Origin: Acidimicrobiaceae bacterium
GTDB taxonomy: Bacteria; Actinomycetota; Acidimicrobiia; Acidimicrobiales; RAAP-2
DNA: 5,160 nt
Direction of reading: 5' to 3'
Assembly: GCA_003164275.1 (NCBI GenBank)
Contig: PLSY01000134.1
Location: 1 to 5,160 of the forward strand
Each line of letters begins with the position of its first letter. Position 1 is the first letter of the stretch. The notes below the pieces were generated by a model. It worked only from the letters and a program-made list of their open reading frames with translations, searched no databases and was not told the DNA's origin. Below are positions 4,889 through 5,160 of this stretch, piece by piece. The translations under genes and the position numbers were made by a program.

Positions 4889-5160
4889 ATGGCAATTCGT
4901 CTGGGCGACGTCGCCCCCGACTTCACAGCGGAGACCACCGAAGGCACGATCAACTTCCACGAGTATCTCGGGGACAGCTGGGGCGTGTTGTTCTCCCACC
5001 CAAAGGACTTCACCCCGATCTGCACAACGGAGCTGGGTGCCTTCTCGGCAGCCAAGGCCGAGTTCGACAAGCGAGACACCAAACTCATCGGGCTCTCGGT
5101 CGACGACGTGACGTCGCACGGCAAGTGGGCCGGCGACATCGAAGAGACCCAGGGCACGGC
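4889..5160 (+). CDS. Peroxiredoxin, 1-Cys Prx6-type (3' partial)
   Basis: The first 90 complete codons are present; the gene runs off the right edge. The protein starts MAIRLGDVAPDFTAETTEGT and contains FSHPKDFTPICTTELGAF (35-52), the peroxiredoxin active site PxxxTxxC with P38, T42 and the peroxidatic cysteine C45. The flanking SHP-DFTP-CTTE wording and the following LIGLSVDDVTSHGKW (66-80) are typical of the Prx6/AhpC-TSA branch, which reduces hydrogen peroxide and organic hydroperoxides in the cytoplasm. Full-length relatives have about 210-220 residues. Whether a resolving cysteine exists cannot be seen because the C-terminal two thirds are missing. The start is secure: AAGGAG six bases upstream and the conserved N-terminal RLGD-APDF. 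It is divergent from the crotonase operon and has its own predicted promoter and palindrome. Confidence 0.93.
   Translation, partial: MAIRLGDVAPDFTAETTEGTINFHEYLGDSWGVLFSHPKDFTPICTTELGAFSAAKAEFDKRDTKLIGLSVDDVTSHGKWAGDIEETQGT

Overview
The window reads as chromosomal DNA of a high-GC actinobacterium, probably of the Acidimicrobiia. The main clues are the G/C-rich third codon positions and the C-terminal remnant of a protein built from DGGIF-FGDA repeats, a repeat type I associate from memory with secreted proteins of that class. No rRNA, tRNA, CRISPR array, insertion sequence or phage gene was seen. The lineage is an inference from sequence style, not from a marker gene.

Layout. Positions 1-185 hold the 3' end of a repeat protein on the + strand. 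A 130-base spacer follows with nested inverted repeats, a 9-bp tandem repeat and two doubtful small ORFs, one on each strand. Positions 316-3216 hold one large + strand gene for a 966-residue multidomain membrane protein. It has an N-terminal membrane region resembling a degenerate PAP2 fold, a kinase-like middle domain that lacks catalytic residues and carries a long charged, disordered insert, and a C-terminal flippase-like domain of the lysylphosphatidylglycerol-synthase TM family. After a 16-base convergent gap come two - strand genes that overlap by 8 bases and form an operon: a crotonase-family enoyl-CoA hydratase/isomerase (4715 down to 3891), then a HAD-IB phosphatase (3898 down to 3233). 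A divergent intergenic region (4716-4888) carries a good sigma70-like promoter, a 17-bp palindrome and a strong ribosome binding site. These drive a 1-Cys (Prx6-type) peroxiredoxin on the + strand, which runs off the right edge.

How the genes relate. The crotonase and HAD genes are very probably co-translated, but the sequence does not show a shared pathway. The peroxiredoxin is separately controlled, and its palindrome just downstream of the promoter suggests a repressor site or a 5'-UTR hairpin. The large membrane protein is the least ordinary item: it combines a possible lipid or polyprenyl carrier-handling membrane module with an apparently inactive kinase-like domain. Nothing here can be declared a new system from sequence alone. 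The best candidates for a second look are this fusion protein, the peroxiredoxin control region and the spacer at 186-315.
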